Numbered from the stretch's first letter, positions 1 to 9,085 are shown. The stretch: DNA of 64,000 bases from Sulfuriroseicoccus oceanibius (GCF_010681825.2 NZ_CP066776.1:310001-374000); one strand, 5' to 3'. Numbers and translations are program-made. Notes: generated from the sequence alone by a model not told the origin.

Positions 1-111
1 TTCGTCGTCGCCCTGATCATCTCGGTTCTGATGAAGAAAGAGATCAAGCGCATCCAAAACGGCTACGCAGCCGCAGAAACCGCCAACCCAACGCCAGCCA
101 AAGCAGCGTAA
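1..111 (+). CDS. C-terminal end of a membrane protein (partial)
   Basis: An open frame enters from the left edge and stops with TAA at 109-111. The 36 visible residues begin with a hydrophobic stretch (FVVALIISVL) followed by a basic turn (MKKEIKR) and an Ala/Pro/Thr-rich tail. This is what the end of a last transmembrane helix with a cytoplasmic tail looks like, as in MFS or sodium-solute transporters, but the family cannot be told from so little. A strong terminator follows at 137-177, which supports this as the real gene end. Confidence 0.6.
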   Translation, partial: FVVALIISVLMKKEIKRIQNGYAAAETANPTPAKAA

Positions 112-136
112 CCGGTCCGGTCACCGAATCATTCCC

Positions 137-177
137 GCTCCGCCGATGCCCACCAGGGTGTCGGCGGAGCTTTTTTG
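137..177 (+). terminator. Rho-independent terminator
   Basis: A 10-bp GC-rich stem (gctccgccga pairing with tcggcggagc) with a 14-nt loop is followed directly by six T. It lies 26 nt after the stop of the truncated membrane-protein gene. Confidence 0.85.
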
Positions 178-201
178 TGCTCCACGAGCGCCACAACTCC
201 G

Positions 202-226
202 ATAGGTCCTATCAGTCCTATAGGAC
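202..226. repeat. Short palindromic repeat (CCTATAGG type)
   Basis: Two adjacent palindromes occur: an 11-bp one with a central T at 202-212 and a perfect 12-bp one (gtcctataggac) at 215-226. They share the same arms and lie between the terminator and the DUF1810 remnant. Function unknown; such CCTATAGG strings can be mobile spacer repeats, but that is inference. Confidence 0.5.
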
Positions 227-242
227 TTATGGAACCTACCTC

Positions 243-284
243 ACCGACGACAAGACCTTAGCCTTTCTGGAGGATCACTCGTAA
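243..284 (+). pseudogene. 3' remnant of a second DUF1810 gene
   Basis: Reading in frame from 243, the codons give TDDKTLAFLEDHS and a TAA stop. This matches the last residues of the complete DUF1810 protein ending at 1526 (DDKTLAFLEDH). At DNA level 244-279 and 1489-1523 are nearly identical, with two substitutions. Nothing upstream of 243 resembles DUF1810, so only the tail of the copy survives. The remnant overlaps the last codons of the toxin gene on the other strand, and the toxin stop codon lies inside it. Confidence 0.75.
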
Positions 285-538
285 TGCGTCCACAGCCGCA
301 AGACCTTCACCGTCTTCTCATCTTCATACACCGCATATACCAAGCGGTGCTGGATATTCATCCGGCGTGAATACGCTCCGCCCAAGTCCCCCACTAGCGC
401 CTCATACGGCGGAGGATCGGCAAAGGGATCTTCACCAATCAACCGCAGCAACTGCTTCGCCCTCTCCGCAAGCGGCGATCCTTTCAGCTTCTTGGCATCC
501 TTCTTCGCCTGCCGCGTGTAGACCAGTTCGTATGCCAT
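275..538 (-). CDS. yoeB: YoeB/Txe-family mRNA interferase toxin
   Basis: The 87-residue product has the RelE/YoeB fold signature: an N-terminal basic helix (TRQAKKDAKKLK), a conserved EDPFADPPPYEALVGDLGGAYSRR-type central segment, the RLVYAVYEDE strand and a C-terminal strand with a histidine and tyrosine (WTHYE) as in YoeB active sites. YoeB enzymes cut mRNA at the ribosome. The ATG at 538 was chosen; an in-frame GTG at 556 would add six residues. It lies 41 nt downstream of the antitoxin gene in the same direction, the usual antitoxin-first order. Its stop codon falls inside a DUF1810 remnant, so the cassette probably arrived by recombination. Confidence 0.88.
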   Translation of the reverse strand: MAYELVYTRQAKKDAKKLKGSPLAERAKQLLRLIGEDPFADPPPYEALVGDLGGAYSRRMNIQHRLVYAVYEDEKTVKVLRLWTHYE

Positions 539-579
539 ACCTGAGAATGAGGTCACCGCATTTAACTAACAAACAAAAA

Positions 580-855
580 CTACAGATCAATCTCCTTCGA
601 GCATTCGTCGATCGGCTCCGCCATTCCCTCGATAATCGACTCCCTCATCCCAGGCACGCCGAGCAGGTACAGAGTCTCTTGAATCGCACGCCAATCCCCC
701 TCAGACACCAACACTGCATTACCACGTTTGCCGGTAATCTGAACCGGCTCGTGGCTCTCCAAGGTCGCATCAATCAGCCGATAAAGCTCCGAACGCGCAT
801 TCGTGGCGGTAATTGTCTTCACATTGGAAACGTACGTGATTCCGCACGTCTTCAC
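580..855 (-). CDS. yefM: YefM/Phd-family antitoxin
   Basis: The 91-residue product contains the Phd/YefM N-terminal DNA-binding motif (VKTITATNARSELYRLID), the EPVQITGKRGNAVLVSEGDW strand-turn-strand and an acidic C-terminal tail that would wrap the toxin. Members bind YoeB-type toxins and repress their own operon. A GTG at 855 is preceded by GAGGA at short spacing. A second in-frame GTG at 822 gives the start typical of the family (VKTITATNAR), so the true start is open. It is co-oriented with, and upstream of, the toxin gene. Confidence 0.87.
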   Translation of the reverse strand: MKTCGITYVSNVKTITATNARSELYRLIDATLESHEPVQITGKRGNAVLVSEGDWRAIQETLYLLGVPGMRESIIEGMAEPIDECSKEIDL

Positions 856-1097
856 AAGTCCTCAAAATTTATTCGACTCGTCCCTGCCAATGGACAGGTG
901 AGCCCCACGCCGGGCAACTACCGACCAGACAGTTAACCGGAGTGCCACGTATTAGTCTTGCCGGTCTGACGTCCCCCATTCCAATCTGTCGTCTGACCAG
1001 GGATCTCCAGCGCTAACAAGCGCAAAAGACAGCTCTGGACATCGCCTAGGAAATACCCCCACTCCAATCATCGCCTCCTAAATAAACGCCACATCCG

Positions 1098-1526
1098 ATG
1101 CATTCCCACCCCCTCCTCCAACGCTTCATCGATGCTCAAGAATCCGACTATGCCACCGCGCTGGCAGAGCTTCGAAACGGCCAAAAGCAAAGCCACTGGA
1201 TCTGGTACATCTTTCCTCAGGTCGCCGGTCTGGGCTTCAGCTCGATGGCACAACACTTCGCAATTCAAAGCCACGCGGAAGCCACTGAATTTCTCAACCA
1301 CCCGACCCTCGGAGCCAGGCTGATCGAATGCACCGACGCTCTACTAGAACATCGGGGAACGCCCATCGAAACCATCATGGGCTACCCCGACGACCTCAAG
1401 CTCCGCTCATCGATGACACTCTTCGCTGCCATCTCGGACAACGACAGCCCATTCCACCAAGTGCTCAATGCGTTTTACCAAGGCAAGCCCGACGACAAGA
1501 CCTTAGCTTTTCTGGAAGATCACTGA
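1098..1526 (+). CDS. DUF1810 family protein
   Basis: The 142-residue protein has the DUF1810 signature: an N-terminal LQRFIDAQESDYATALAEL segment, the SHWIWYIFPQ motif, GLGFSSMAQHFAI, and the DLKLRSSMTLFA block. Length matches the family, which is cytoplasmic and of unknown function; homologues are often called calpastatin by old mis-annotation. The 3' end is duplicated at 243-284 on the far side of a toxin-antitoxin pair. Confidence 0.9.
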   Translation: MHSHPLLQRFIDAQESDYATALAELRNGQKQSHWIWYIFPQVAGLGFSSMAQHFAIQSHAEATEFLNHPTLGARLIECTDALLEHRGTPIETIMGYPDDLKLRSSMTLFAAISDNDSPFHQVLNAFYQGKPDDKTLAFLEDH

Positions 1527-1602
1527 CGCGGACGCCCCCGCGCCTCACCCGGCGCACTCCACGCCGCGTCTTCTGAAAACTGCCAACTGAACACTAGCAA
1601 AC

Positions 1603-3450
1603 TCACAACAACCCTCGCCGCTCCATGCTCTCCTCCATCGCCTTTTCCACCAGGCGGGCGGCGAGTTGTTCGGTGGCGTCGTCTAGTTTGCGGTTGGCTT
1701 GCTTGAGGCCGTTGGCGTCTTTGGTTTGCATCGCGGCTTCCACTGCGGCCACCGCGGCATCGATCTCAGCTTTCTCTTCCGCATCGATCTCATCTCCGAG
1801 CACTTCCATCGCAGCGGACACCGCAGGCAAGAGCTCGTCACTCTTCATCTTCGCCTCGGTCCAAATGCGGGCTTCCATGTCCTCGAACGCGTGGTCCACG
1901 CTGTCGGCGACCATTTGTTCGACCCGCTCATCCGCGACGTCGACCGCCGAGTTGGCAATTTCGAGCACGGTGTCTTCGTTGGTCTGAAGGTTGCGCGCCA
2001 GCACTTCGAGCACGCCATTTTCATCGATCTTGAACTGCACCCCCACACGGGCCTGCCCGCGTGGTGATGGCTCGAACGGCACGTCCACCCGCCCGAGTTC
2101 CCAGTTGTCCTTCGCCATCTCTCGCTCGCCTTGGAGGATGCGCACACACATCGCGCTCTGGCCGTCCACCGCGTTGGTGAAGACTTCTCCGGCCTTGGCG
2201 GGAATGGTCGAGTTGCGCGGCAGGATCACATTCATCAATCCACCGAACGTTTCGATCCCGAGCGACAGCGGCGTCACGTCCACCAGCACCATGTTGCGCA
2301 AGCTGCCCGACAAAATCCCCGCCTGCACCACCGCGCCCTTGGCGACCACTTCGTCCGGATCCTGGCTGGTATCCGGCTCCTGACCAAAGACCTCCGCCAC
2401 GCTGGCCCGCACCGCAGGAATCCGCGTCGATCCACCGACCAACAACACCGACGCCAGATCCGCTGCTTCGACATTCGCGTCGATCAAAACCCGTCTGCAA
2501 TGCGCGGCACAGCGAGCCAGATACGGCTGCAGCAGCCCCTCGAAATCATCGCGTGTGATCACTTCGCTCACGTGTGCGTTGCCACTAAAGAACGGGATCT
2601 CAGCCGTGACCTCGTCCGTCACACTCAGCTTGTGCTTCACGTCGCGAGCCACCTCCATCAGCTTCGCCCGCTCAAGAGCCGACAAATCGCCGTAGCCCTC
2701 TGGATCACGCCCATTGGCTGCCGCGAACCGTTGCCAGATCAGCCCGGCCAATTCGCGGTCAAAGTCATCGCCACCGAGCCGCGTGTCGCCCGCCGTTGCC
2801 AGCACATGAAAAACCCCGTCGTTGATGTCCAGCACCGACACATCGAACGTACCGCCACCCAGATCATAAACCGCCACCTTCTGCGCGCCCTCTTTGCGGT
2901 CCGCCCCGTAGGCCAGCGCGGCGGCGGTTGGCTCGGAAACGATTCGCTCCACCTCCAGCCCGGCCATCTCACCGGCGCGCATCGTCGCCTTGCGCTGGGC
3001 GTCGTTGAAATAAGCAGGCACCGTGATCACGGCGCGGCGTACGTCATGCTCGAGCGCCTCTTCCGCCACCGCTTTCAAGTGACGCAGCACATCCGCCGAG
3101 ACCTCCTCCGGCGTTCGCGCTTCGCCATCGACCACCACTTTCACTCCGCCCCCGTCGCCGGCTTCCGTTTCGTACTCCGGCACCCATCCGGTTTCGCCCT
3201 GTCGCTGGCCGATCAAGCGCTTGGCCGAGTGGATCGTCCGCTCGGGTGTGAGCGCACGCTGGCGCAAAGCCGGCGCACCGACCACAGGAGCCCCGCCGCC
3301 GAGCGGATAATGCACGACCGACGGTGTCACACGCTCGCCATTGGCATCCGCCAACACAATGGGAAAACCGGAAACCACCGCCCCCACCAGCGAGTTGGTG
3401 GTTCCTAAATCGATACCGATAATCGTCGAGTCTGAAGAAGAAGTGGTCAT
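1603..3450 (-). CDS. Hsp70-family chaperone (DnaK/HscC-like)
   Basis: The 615-residue product begins at ATG 3450 and shows all Hsp70 marks. These are the phosphate-1 motif (GIDLGTTNS, about residues 11-19), AVITVPAYFNDAQR, EPTAAALAYG, phosphate-2 (VYDLGGGTFDVSVLD), the adenosine motif (VLLVGGSTRIPAV), DPDEVVAKGAVVQAG and a substrate-binding domain starting VDVTPLSLGIET. It is about 20-25 residues shorter than DnaK and lacks the acidic DnaK C-terminal tail. No dnaJ or grpE lies nearby, so it is probably a secondary Hsp70 rather than the housekeeping dnaK. The open frame runs far upstream of 3450, but that part is antisense to the next gene. Confidence 0.92.
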   Translation of the reverse strand: MTTSSSDSTIIGIDLGTTNSLVGAVVSGFPIVLADANGERVTPSVVHYPLGGGAPVVGAPALRQRALTPERTIHSAKRLIGQRQGETGWVPEYETEAGDGGGVKVVVDGEARTPEEVSADVLRHLKAVAEEALEHDVRRAVITVPAYFNDAQRKATMRAGEMAGLEVERIVSEPTAAALAYGADRKEGAQKVAVYDLGGGTFDVSVLDINDGVFHVLATAGDTRLGGDDFDRELAGLIWQRFAAANGRDPEGYGDLSALERAKLMEVARDVKHKLSVTDEVTAEIPFFSGNAHVSEVITRDDFEGLLQPYLARCAAHCRRVLIDANVEAADLASVLLVGGSTRIPAVRASVAEVFGQEPDTSQDPDEVVAKGAVVQAGILSGSLRNMVLVDVTPLSLGIETFGGLMNVILPRNSTIPAKAGEVFTNAVDGQSAMCVRILQGEREMAKDNWELGRVDVPFEPSPRGQARVGVQFKIDENGVLEVLARNLQTNEDTVLEIANSAVDVADERVEQMVADSVDHAFEDMEARIWTEAKMKSDELLPAVSAAMEVLGDEIDAEEKAEIDAAVAAVEAAMQTKDANGLKQANRKLDDATEQLAARLVEKAMEESMERRGLL

Positions 3451-3675
3451 AAGTTCGCGTGGTTCGGTCGCCGCAGGGTGGCTCGTTTCGGATTCAGGCG
3501 CAACCGTGATTGCCCTCTGTCGCGCAACAGCTATGGCCTCTGAGCACCATCCCTCTGCGTTGATTCCCAAGATTTCGCTGGCTGATCCGTTTCGTTTGCG
3601 CCGCTCTATTTGCACATTGTCGAAAGTTATCACACAGATATGCGTACTTCGTGCCCGCGTCACCCTCGCATTGCC

Positions 3676-5694
3676 ATGATCAAATTCCTTCGCCTCGCCA
3701 CTCTGTCGTTGCTCTGTAGCTCGGCGCTCACCTTTGCCGCCCCGGACTCCGATGACCTGCTCAAAGCCCACACGGAGAGCGTCCTCGAAAAAGCAAACCT
3801 CAGCGGCAAAGGACACGAGCGCTTCGCCGCAAAACTCCTCGAATCCACCGATTGGCAACACGAACTGTGGGACTCCGGCCCGGTATTCGATGAAGTCGAA
3901 GCCGTGCGCACGCTTTTCGCCATCTGGAAGAAGGATCCGAAAATGGCCACCCGCTCGGTGGACCGCAAAATGGCCACCGCGATCGCACTCGAAGGCCCAG
4001 GCCGCCGCTGGGAGCTCGAGCGCGCATTGGAGCGCTACATGTTCTTCCGCATCAAGTACGCCAAAGGCCTGCTCAACGTGCAGTACAAGGATTTGACCAC
4101 CTTCGAGCGTCGCTACCTCGCCAATGGCGTCCAGCACGGTCACCTCAATGGCATCAAATCCATGGAGTACCAGAACGAGGAGGTCTGCCTCCCGGCCGAG
4201 CGCTACACCGGCGCCTGCTGGTACTCGCCTTATCTCCTTCACAACGCATTCGGCGACTCGATCCACGGCCCGCTTTACTACCGTCCATTCGAGAACTCCT
4301 ACGACAACGCCGCCGAAATGGTCCACAAAGTCGGTGGCGTCTGCGGCTCACTTTCCAACTTTGGCGCCGCTGCTGCCATCGCCAACGGCGTACCCGCTGT
4401 AACCATGGGCGAGCCCGGCCACTGCGCCTATGCCGTGCGCATCGAGCCGGAAAACTGGTCGCCCGCCTACAGCCTGTCGTGGCAACGCGGCATCCACACC
4501 AGCTACTTCGGCGGCACGTGGGGCTGGCACATCCTCACAAACCAGGCCTACGACAACCGCGATGACGCCAGCACCGCAGGCGATCTGCGCCGCCTCGCCC
4601 AATACCACCTCAAGTCGGGCGACGCCGATGCCGCTCTCACTACCATCCAGCAAGCCCGCACCCAGTTCCCGGCAGACTGGCTCAACTGGCAAGCGTCTCT
4701 CGACCTGCTGCAGAAAACCAACGCCTCCAACCAAGCCTGGCAGGACTTGCACCAGGATGTGATCAAACATCTCGCCCCAATCTCCAGCGAGGTCGCCTTC
4801 CACATCCTCGACCAACACGTCTACGATCGCGTCATGCCAAAAGGTGAGTCCGCCGTCGGCCAACGCCGTAGCATCCTTCTCACCTTCCACAATGCATTCA
4901 ACAACTGGGGGACCGGCCGCTGGGACTTTGCCAAGGCCCTCGACCGCCAGCTCAAACGCCTCGCCGCCGATGAGAAAACCGCGGATCAGTTCATGGTCTC
5001 CGTGTTCACCGAACACGCCGCGGAAAACCTCTTCTCACCTATCGTTCTTGAGCACCAATTGAAGCAGATCGGCGACGACGAACCACGCCTCCAACGCTAC
5101 ATCGCCGGCCTATCCCGCGCTCTCTCCACTGGCGGCGATAACGACGCCTACCGCAAGGTCGTCGAAACCATGGCCGCCAAGGTGCTGCCGGATGCCGCCC
5201 GCCGCGGCGACCGCGCGACCTTCCAGTTCGTTGGTAAGTTGTCCGCCAAATACTACGATCCTTGCGACGTCAACCCGGAGCCATTCCCAGGTATGCTGCT
5301 GAGCTCCGGAGGCGCGTTCTCCATCACCAAACCAGGCAATCGCTGGGACAGCCCAAGCCAACACTGGGGCGTCATCGAACCTCACGGCGGCACGTTCCAC
5401 ACCGACCACACACCTGCCACCGCCACCGTCCAGCTCGGTAACTTCGGTCGCCTTACCGGTGTCGTCATCGTGACCCGCAACAGCCACTTCTACCGCATGG
5501 GCAATGCCAAGCTTCAGGTCTCCACTGACGGCGACCGCTGGACGGACGTCCACACGTTCACCAAGCACCAGCGCATCTACCGCATCGACCTCAGCGATCA
5601 AAATATCGACGCAGGCTACGTCCGCGTCTTCCAGCCAAACCACGGCTCCATTCACTTCAATAAGTTCCACGTCTATGGCCACAAGCAGAACTAA
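3676..5694 (+). CDS. Secreted transglutaminase-like protein with C-terminal discoidin-like domain
   Basis: ATG 3676 starts a signal peptide (MIKFLRLATLSLLCSSALTFA). The 672-residue protein has a long helical N-terminal half. Near residues 215-255 is a segment GGVCGSLSNFGAAAAIANG followed by GHCAYAVR, which places a Cys and a His as in transglutaminase/papain-like folds. The last roughly 130 residues (from about NRWDSPSQHWG) look like an F5/8 type C (discoidin) carbohydrate-binding module. It overlaps the next gene by 20 nt, so the two are probably co-translated. It is divergent from the Hsp70 gene across about 225 bp. Catalytic activity is not proven; the call rests on motif spacing. Confidence 0.7.
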   Translation: MIKFLRLATLSLLCSSALTFAAPDSDDLLKAHTESVLEKANLSGKGHERFAAKLLESTDWQHELWDSGPVFDEVEAVRTLFAIWKKDPKMATRSVDRKMATAIALEGPGRRWELERALERYMFFRIKYAKGLLNVQYKDLTTFERRYLANGVQHGHLNGIKSMEYQNEEVCLPAERYTGACWYSPYLLHNAFGDSIHGPLYYRPFENSYDNAAEMVHKVGGVCGSLSNFGAAAAIANGVPAVTMGEPGHCAYAVRIEPENWSPAYSLSWQRGIHTSYFGGTWGWHILTNQAYDNRDDASTAGDLRRLAQYHLKSGDADAALTTIQQARTQFPADWLNWQASLDLLQKTNASNQAWQDLHQDVIKHLAPISSEVAFHILDQHVYDRVMPKGESAVGQRRSILLTFHNAFNNWGTGRWDFAKALDRQLKRLAADEKTADQFMVSVFTEHAAENLFSPIVLEHQLKQIGDDEPRLQRYIAGLSRALSTGGDNDAYRKVVETMAAKVLPDAARRGDRATFQFVGKLSAKYYDPCDVNPEPFPGMLLSSGGAFSITKPGNRWDSPSQHWGVIEPHGGTFHTDHTPATATVQLGNFGRLTGVVIVTRNSHFYRMGNAKLQVSTDGDRWTDVHTFTKHQRIYRIDLSDQNIDAGYVRVFQPNHGSIHFNKFHVYGHKQN

Positions 5695-7060
5695 GACCTC
5701 TCTCCTCACCCTCGCTCTGGCGGCCACTCTGACCATCGGAGCTAACGCGGAGATCACGCGCATCGACACATTCAACCAGGCCCGCAGCGAAGCAAAATCC
5801 GCCGACGAGCCGCTGGTCGTCTTTGTCCATGGCAAATCATGGCACCCGGCAAGCGAGCGTTTCCTCGAAGGCATCTGGCACGGTGAGGACCTCGCGTCGC
5901 TCATCCAGGGCGACGTCGTCATGACCGACGTTCACATCCGCCAAAACCTCACCAAGGAAGAGGCCGAGCGCGACAAGAAATCCCGCGAAGGATGGGTCGA
6001 AGGTCGCCAACCAAGCTACCCCGCGGTGCAGGTTTACAGCCCTGAAGGACAACTGCTCGCTCATTTGAAGGGAGCCAACCTGCGCGACTCCGCCAAACCG
6101 GAGCAACTCGCCCCATTGCTCAACCCGATCCTCGACGCCGCACGCCAACGCGAAAAACTGCTCGCCACCTACGAGTCCGCCAAAAAGGCAGACGACCAGA
6201 AATCCGCTCTCGAAGCCCTCTGCGAACTCGTCTTGCTCCCGATCAATCCGGAGCCAAAAATGGCCGAAATGTTCGCCGCCGTGGATCCAGACGACACCTC
6301 AGGCTGGCAATCCCGCCTTCAGTTCAAAGGCTGGAACTACATGCGCGACGTCACCAAGCAACTTAACGAAGGCAAGGCCGAGCTCGTGTTGGAAGAAGCT
6401 GAGAACTTGCTCAAAAACTCCCACTTCACCAAGGAACAACGTGCACTGATCCTCGGAGCCAAAGCCCGCGCGCTCACCTCCCAGGGCCAGCTCAAAGAAG
6501 CTTGGGCCACTTTCCAACAAGCCGCCAAACTCGATCAAGACGGCCCGAACGGAAAAGCCTTGCTGAAATACGGCCGCCGCGCCGCCGGCATCCCGTCCCG
6601 CACGGTCTTCGAGCCGGGATCGCCACTCGCTACCGCCAGCATTGGAGAAAACCTGACCGCAGGACGCGCGAGCTACACCCTCTCGTCCCAAGCCCACGAC
6701 GACGGAGCCGCCCACCACACGCTCTTCTCCGGTGCATTCGCCCGGAAAGGCGCGGCATTCCACACCGCCAAAGAGGCAGGGGCACACATCGTCATCGATC
6801 TCGACGGCCTGTGTGAACTGCGCGCCATGCGCATCACCAACCGCAGCAACATCCACGAACGCGCCGACGGACTCACCGTCTGGGCATCGAACGACAAATC
6901 CACCTGGACCAAAGTCTGGCAGGCAGATTCCATCGAAGCTTCATGGGATGTCCTCCTCGACTCCCCGGTCGATGCCGCGTTCCTCAAAATCGGACTCCCG
7001 CAAAACAAGTCCAACTTCCTCCACCTGCGCGGCGTCGATGCCTTCGGCACCCGCAAGTAG
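5675..7060 (+). CDS. Secreted thioredoxin-like/helical-repeat protein with discoidin-like C-terminus
   Basis: ATG 5675 lies inside the end of the preceding gene and opens a signal peptide (TSLLTLALAATLTIGANA). Of 461 residues, the first 130 or so after it resemble a thioredoxin-fold strand pattern (EPLVVFVHGKSWHP, SYPAVQVYSPEGQLLAHLKG), but with no CxxC. A helical, TPR-like middle follows (EEAENLLKN, ALILGAKARALTSQGQLKEAW), and a C-terminal F5/8 type C-like domain (about residues 335-461). The earlier open frame from 5504 is a shadow of the upstream gene. Overlap and shared domain type suggest the pair works together outside the cytoplasm. Confidence 0.68.
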   Translation: MATSRTKTSLLTLALAATLTIGANAEITRIDTFNQARSEAKSADEPLVVFVHGKSWHPASERFLEGIWHGEDLASLIQGDVVMTDVHIRQNLTKEEAERDKKSREGWVEGRQPSYPAVQVYSPEGQLLAHLKGANLRDSAKPEQLAPLLNPILDAARQREKLLATYESAKKADDQKSALEALCELVLLPINPEPKMAEMFAAVDPDDTSGWQSRLQFKGWNYMRDVTKQLNEGKAELVLEEAENLLKNSHFTKEQRALILGAKARALTSQGQLKEAWATFQQAAKLDQDGPNGKALLKYGRRAAGIPSRTVFEPGSPLATASIGENLTAGRASYTLSSQAHDDGAAHHTLFSGAFARKGAAFHTAKEAGAHIVIDLDGLCELRAMRITNRSNIHERADGLTVWASNDKSTWTKVWQADSIEASWDVLLDSPVDAAFLKIGLPQNKSNFLHLRGVDAFGTRK

Positions 7061-7141
7061 TTGATCAACAAGCACCAACTCCCATCATCGGTGAGCTGCG
7101 ACTTGAATCATTAAGATTTCCGTACTACTAATAGCTCCGAT

Positions 7142-7717
7142 ATGAAAAACGCGTGGATCCCAACCCTCATCGGATGCGCCGCCTTCTGGGCCGGTAGCAC
7201 GTCACAGGCCAACGCCGGACTCCAAATCGACGGCGGCATCAATTGGCTCAACCCTACCGAAGGTGAGGAGAACGCCATGCTCGGTGCCAACGTCGAAGTC
7301 GGCGGTTATGTCCCGGGCATCACCATCGACTCGTTCATCGGCCTCAACGTGCTCATCGCAGGCGACAGTGACTCCAACCTCGATCTCTCCCAGGACGTCG
7401 ATCACCTGTCCGCTCTCGCCATGTACCGCGCGCACTTCCCCGTTGGGCTCTCCGGCACCTTCAAAATCTACGGCGAAGGCGGAGTCGGACTCAGCCGCAC
7501 CGGCATCAACCTCACCAACGACCGCAAGGACCTCGTCGATATCGATAACTACGGGCTCGGGTACACCTTCGGCTTCGGCGGCGAACTCGCTGTAACCGAG
7601 AACATCGCTTTCGACCTCGGTTATAACTTCCTCGGAGTCACTGAAGTAACCGGCCTCGACAACACCTACGGCGGCAACTTCCACTCGATGCGCCTCAATC
7701 TCGTCTTCCGCTTCTAA
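7142..7717 (+). CDS. Outer-membrane beta-barrel protein
   Basis: The 191-residue product has a signal peptide ending near ANA, then alternating amphipathic strands with Gly/aromatic turns (FGFGGELAVTENIAFDLGYNFLG) and a C-terminal strand ending RLNLVFRF. A terminal Phe is the usual BAM-recognition signal of outer-membrane barrels. Size fits an 8-stranded OmpA/OmpX-like barrel. Function unknown. A strong terminator follows at 7738-7774. Confidence 0.8.
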   Translation: MKNAWIPTLIGCAAFWAGSTSQANAGLQIDGGINWLNPTEGEENAMLGANVEVGGYVPGITIDSFIGLNVLIAGDSDSNLDLSQDVDHLSALAMYRAHFPVGLSGTFKIYGEGGVGLSRTGINLTNDRKDLVDIDNYGLGYTFGFGGELAVTENIAFDLGYNFLGVTEVTGLDNTYGGNFHSMRLNLVFRF

Positions 7718-7737
7718 CCGAAGCATCTCCAGCTATA

Positions 7738-7774
7738 CGGCCGCGCTGCCCTCGTGCAACGCGGCCGCTTTTTG
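7738..7774 (+). terminator. Rho-independent terminator
   Basis: An 8-bp stem (cggccgcg/cgcggccg) is followed by CTTTTTG, 20 nt after the stop of the small barrel gene. Confidence 0.85.
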
Positions 7775-7927
7775 TGCGACGATAGCAGCTCTCATCACCA
7801 ATTTCCCACAGCGGGTCTTCGTGCAATTGCCGCAGCCTGCCACCCCTCCCAACTTCCCCTCCATTGCCCCACTTTCGGAGGTGCCCGGCCGCAACCCGGA
7901 CTCTCCCGTTATCCATAACACACACAT

Positions 7928-9085
7928 ATGAAGCAAAAAACACGTATTGCAGCATTGGGCCTGGCGCTGACCACAGTCGCCGCCAGCTTCGCAGGCACCT
8001 CGGCCAAGGAAGTCACTCCTGTCGAGCCAGCAGCTACCAAGTCGCTCTGCGAGCGCATCTGGGACATCCCAGTGCTCTACAAGAACGACGATAACAAAAT
8101 CATCAGCGATTTCCGCCTCGTCGGCCGTCTCCACTCCCAGTACGCATGGGTGGACAGCGACCAGGGCACCTACAACGACTACGAAACACGTCGCGCATGG
8201 CTCGGCTTCAGCGCCACCATGGCAGACAAGAAGCTCAAGATCGTCAACCGCTGGCGCATGAAGGGCATCGAGTTCGAAGACTTCGATCCTGAGATCAACA
8301 ACATCTTCGAGGCCTACGCGACCTACGCGTTCAGCCCTGAGTTCAACCTGCGCGCAGGTAAGGTCAAAGCGGCCATGACCCGCGAGTACGCCACCTCGTC
8401 GAATAAGATCATCACCGTCGAGCGCTCGGCCATCATCTCCAAGTTCGTCGCTGACGCTCCTTGGGGTGTCGACGTCAAAGGTAAGATCGACAAGTGGTCG
8501 TACACCGCCGGTATCTATGCCGACACCTACGACGGTCGCTACGACCAGTGGTTCGGCGACGACGCAGAGCCATTCGGTATCCTGCGCCTCAGCTACGACA
8601 CCTCCGGCATCCTGATGGAGAAGTCGGACGTCGCTCTCGACTACGGTGTCGCCAGCCGCGTCTCCGGCCCTGCTGGTCTCGGTAACGAGAACATCGTGTC
8701 CCTCAGCTTCGGTGGTCAGTGCGGAAACTTCGGCCTCCAGACCGACGCCCTCAGCGGTTTCGGCGCAGGCGAAGAACAGTACGGCCTCGTCCTCATGCCT
8801 AGCTACGACCTTACCGACAAGCTTCAGGCTGTCTTCCGCTACCAGCTGGCCTACGGCACCGACAACTCGCTCAAGCTCCAGCGCTATGAGCGCAAGGTCA
8901 CCAGCTCGGGAGCTGAAGACTACAATGCCTTCTACGGCGGCCTCAACTACTACATCTGCGACCACAAGCTCAAGCTCATGGGCGGCGTGGAATACGCTAC
9001 CGCTGGTGTCGACGACAGCATCTCCGACGATGCCGACGCCTACAACGGCTGGACCTTCATGCTCGCTGCACGCATGCACTTCTAA
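7928..9085 (+). CDS. Porin (phosphate-selective porin O/P-like)
   Basis: The 385-residue protein starts with a signal peptide (IAALGLALTTVAASFA). The mature part has repeating aromatic-rich beta strands such as VGRLHSQYAWVDSDQG, TRRAWLGFSATMADKKLKIVNRW and LRAGKVKAAMTREYATSSNK, typical of the OprO/P porin superfamily, and ends FMLAARMHF with a terminal Phe. The reading frame has strongly biased codons with few rare choices, suggesting high expression. It has its own terminator at 9119-9158. The substrate cannot be predicted. Confidence 0.85.
   Translation: MKQKTRIAALGLALTTVAASFAGTSAKEVTPVEPAATKSLCERIWDIPVLYKNDDNKIISDFRLVGRLHSQYAWVDSDQGTYNDYETRRAWLGFSATMADKKLKIVNRWRMKGIEFEDFDPEINNIFEAYATYAFSPEFNLRAGKVKAAMTREYATSSNKIITVERSAIISKFVADAPWGVDVKGKIDKWSYTAGIYADTYDGRYDQWFGDDAEPFGILRLSYDTSGILMEKSDVALDYGVASRVSGPAGLGNENIVSLSFGGQCGNFGLQTDALSGFGAGEEQYGLVLMPSYDLTDKLQAVFRYQLAYGTDNSLKLQRYERKVTSSGAEDYNAFYGGLNYYICDHKLKLMGGVEYATAGVDDSISDDADAYNGWTFMLAARMHF

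Noticed and set aside
3451-4326. 292-codon N-terminal extension of the Hsp70 frame
   Set aside because: It is antisense to the signal peptide and first third of the gene at 3676, and Hsp70 homology begins exactly at ATG 3450.
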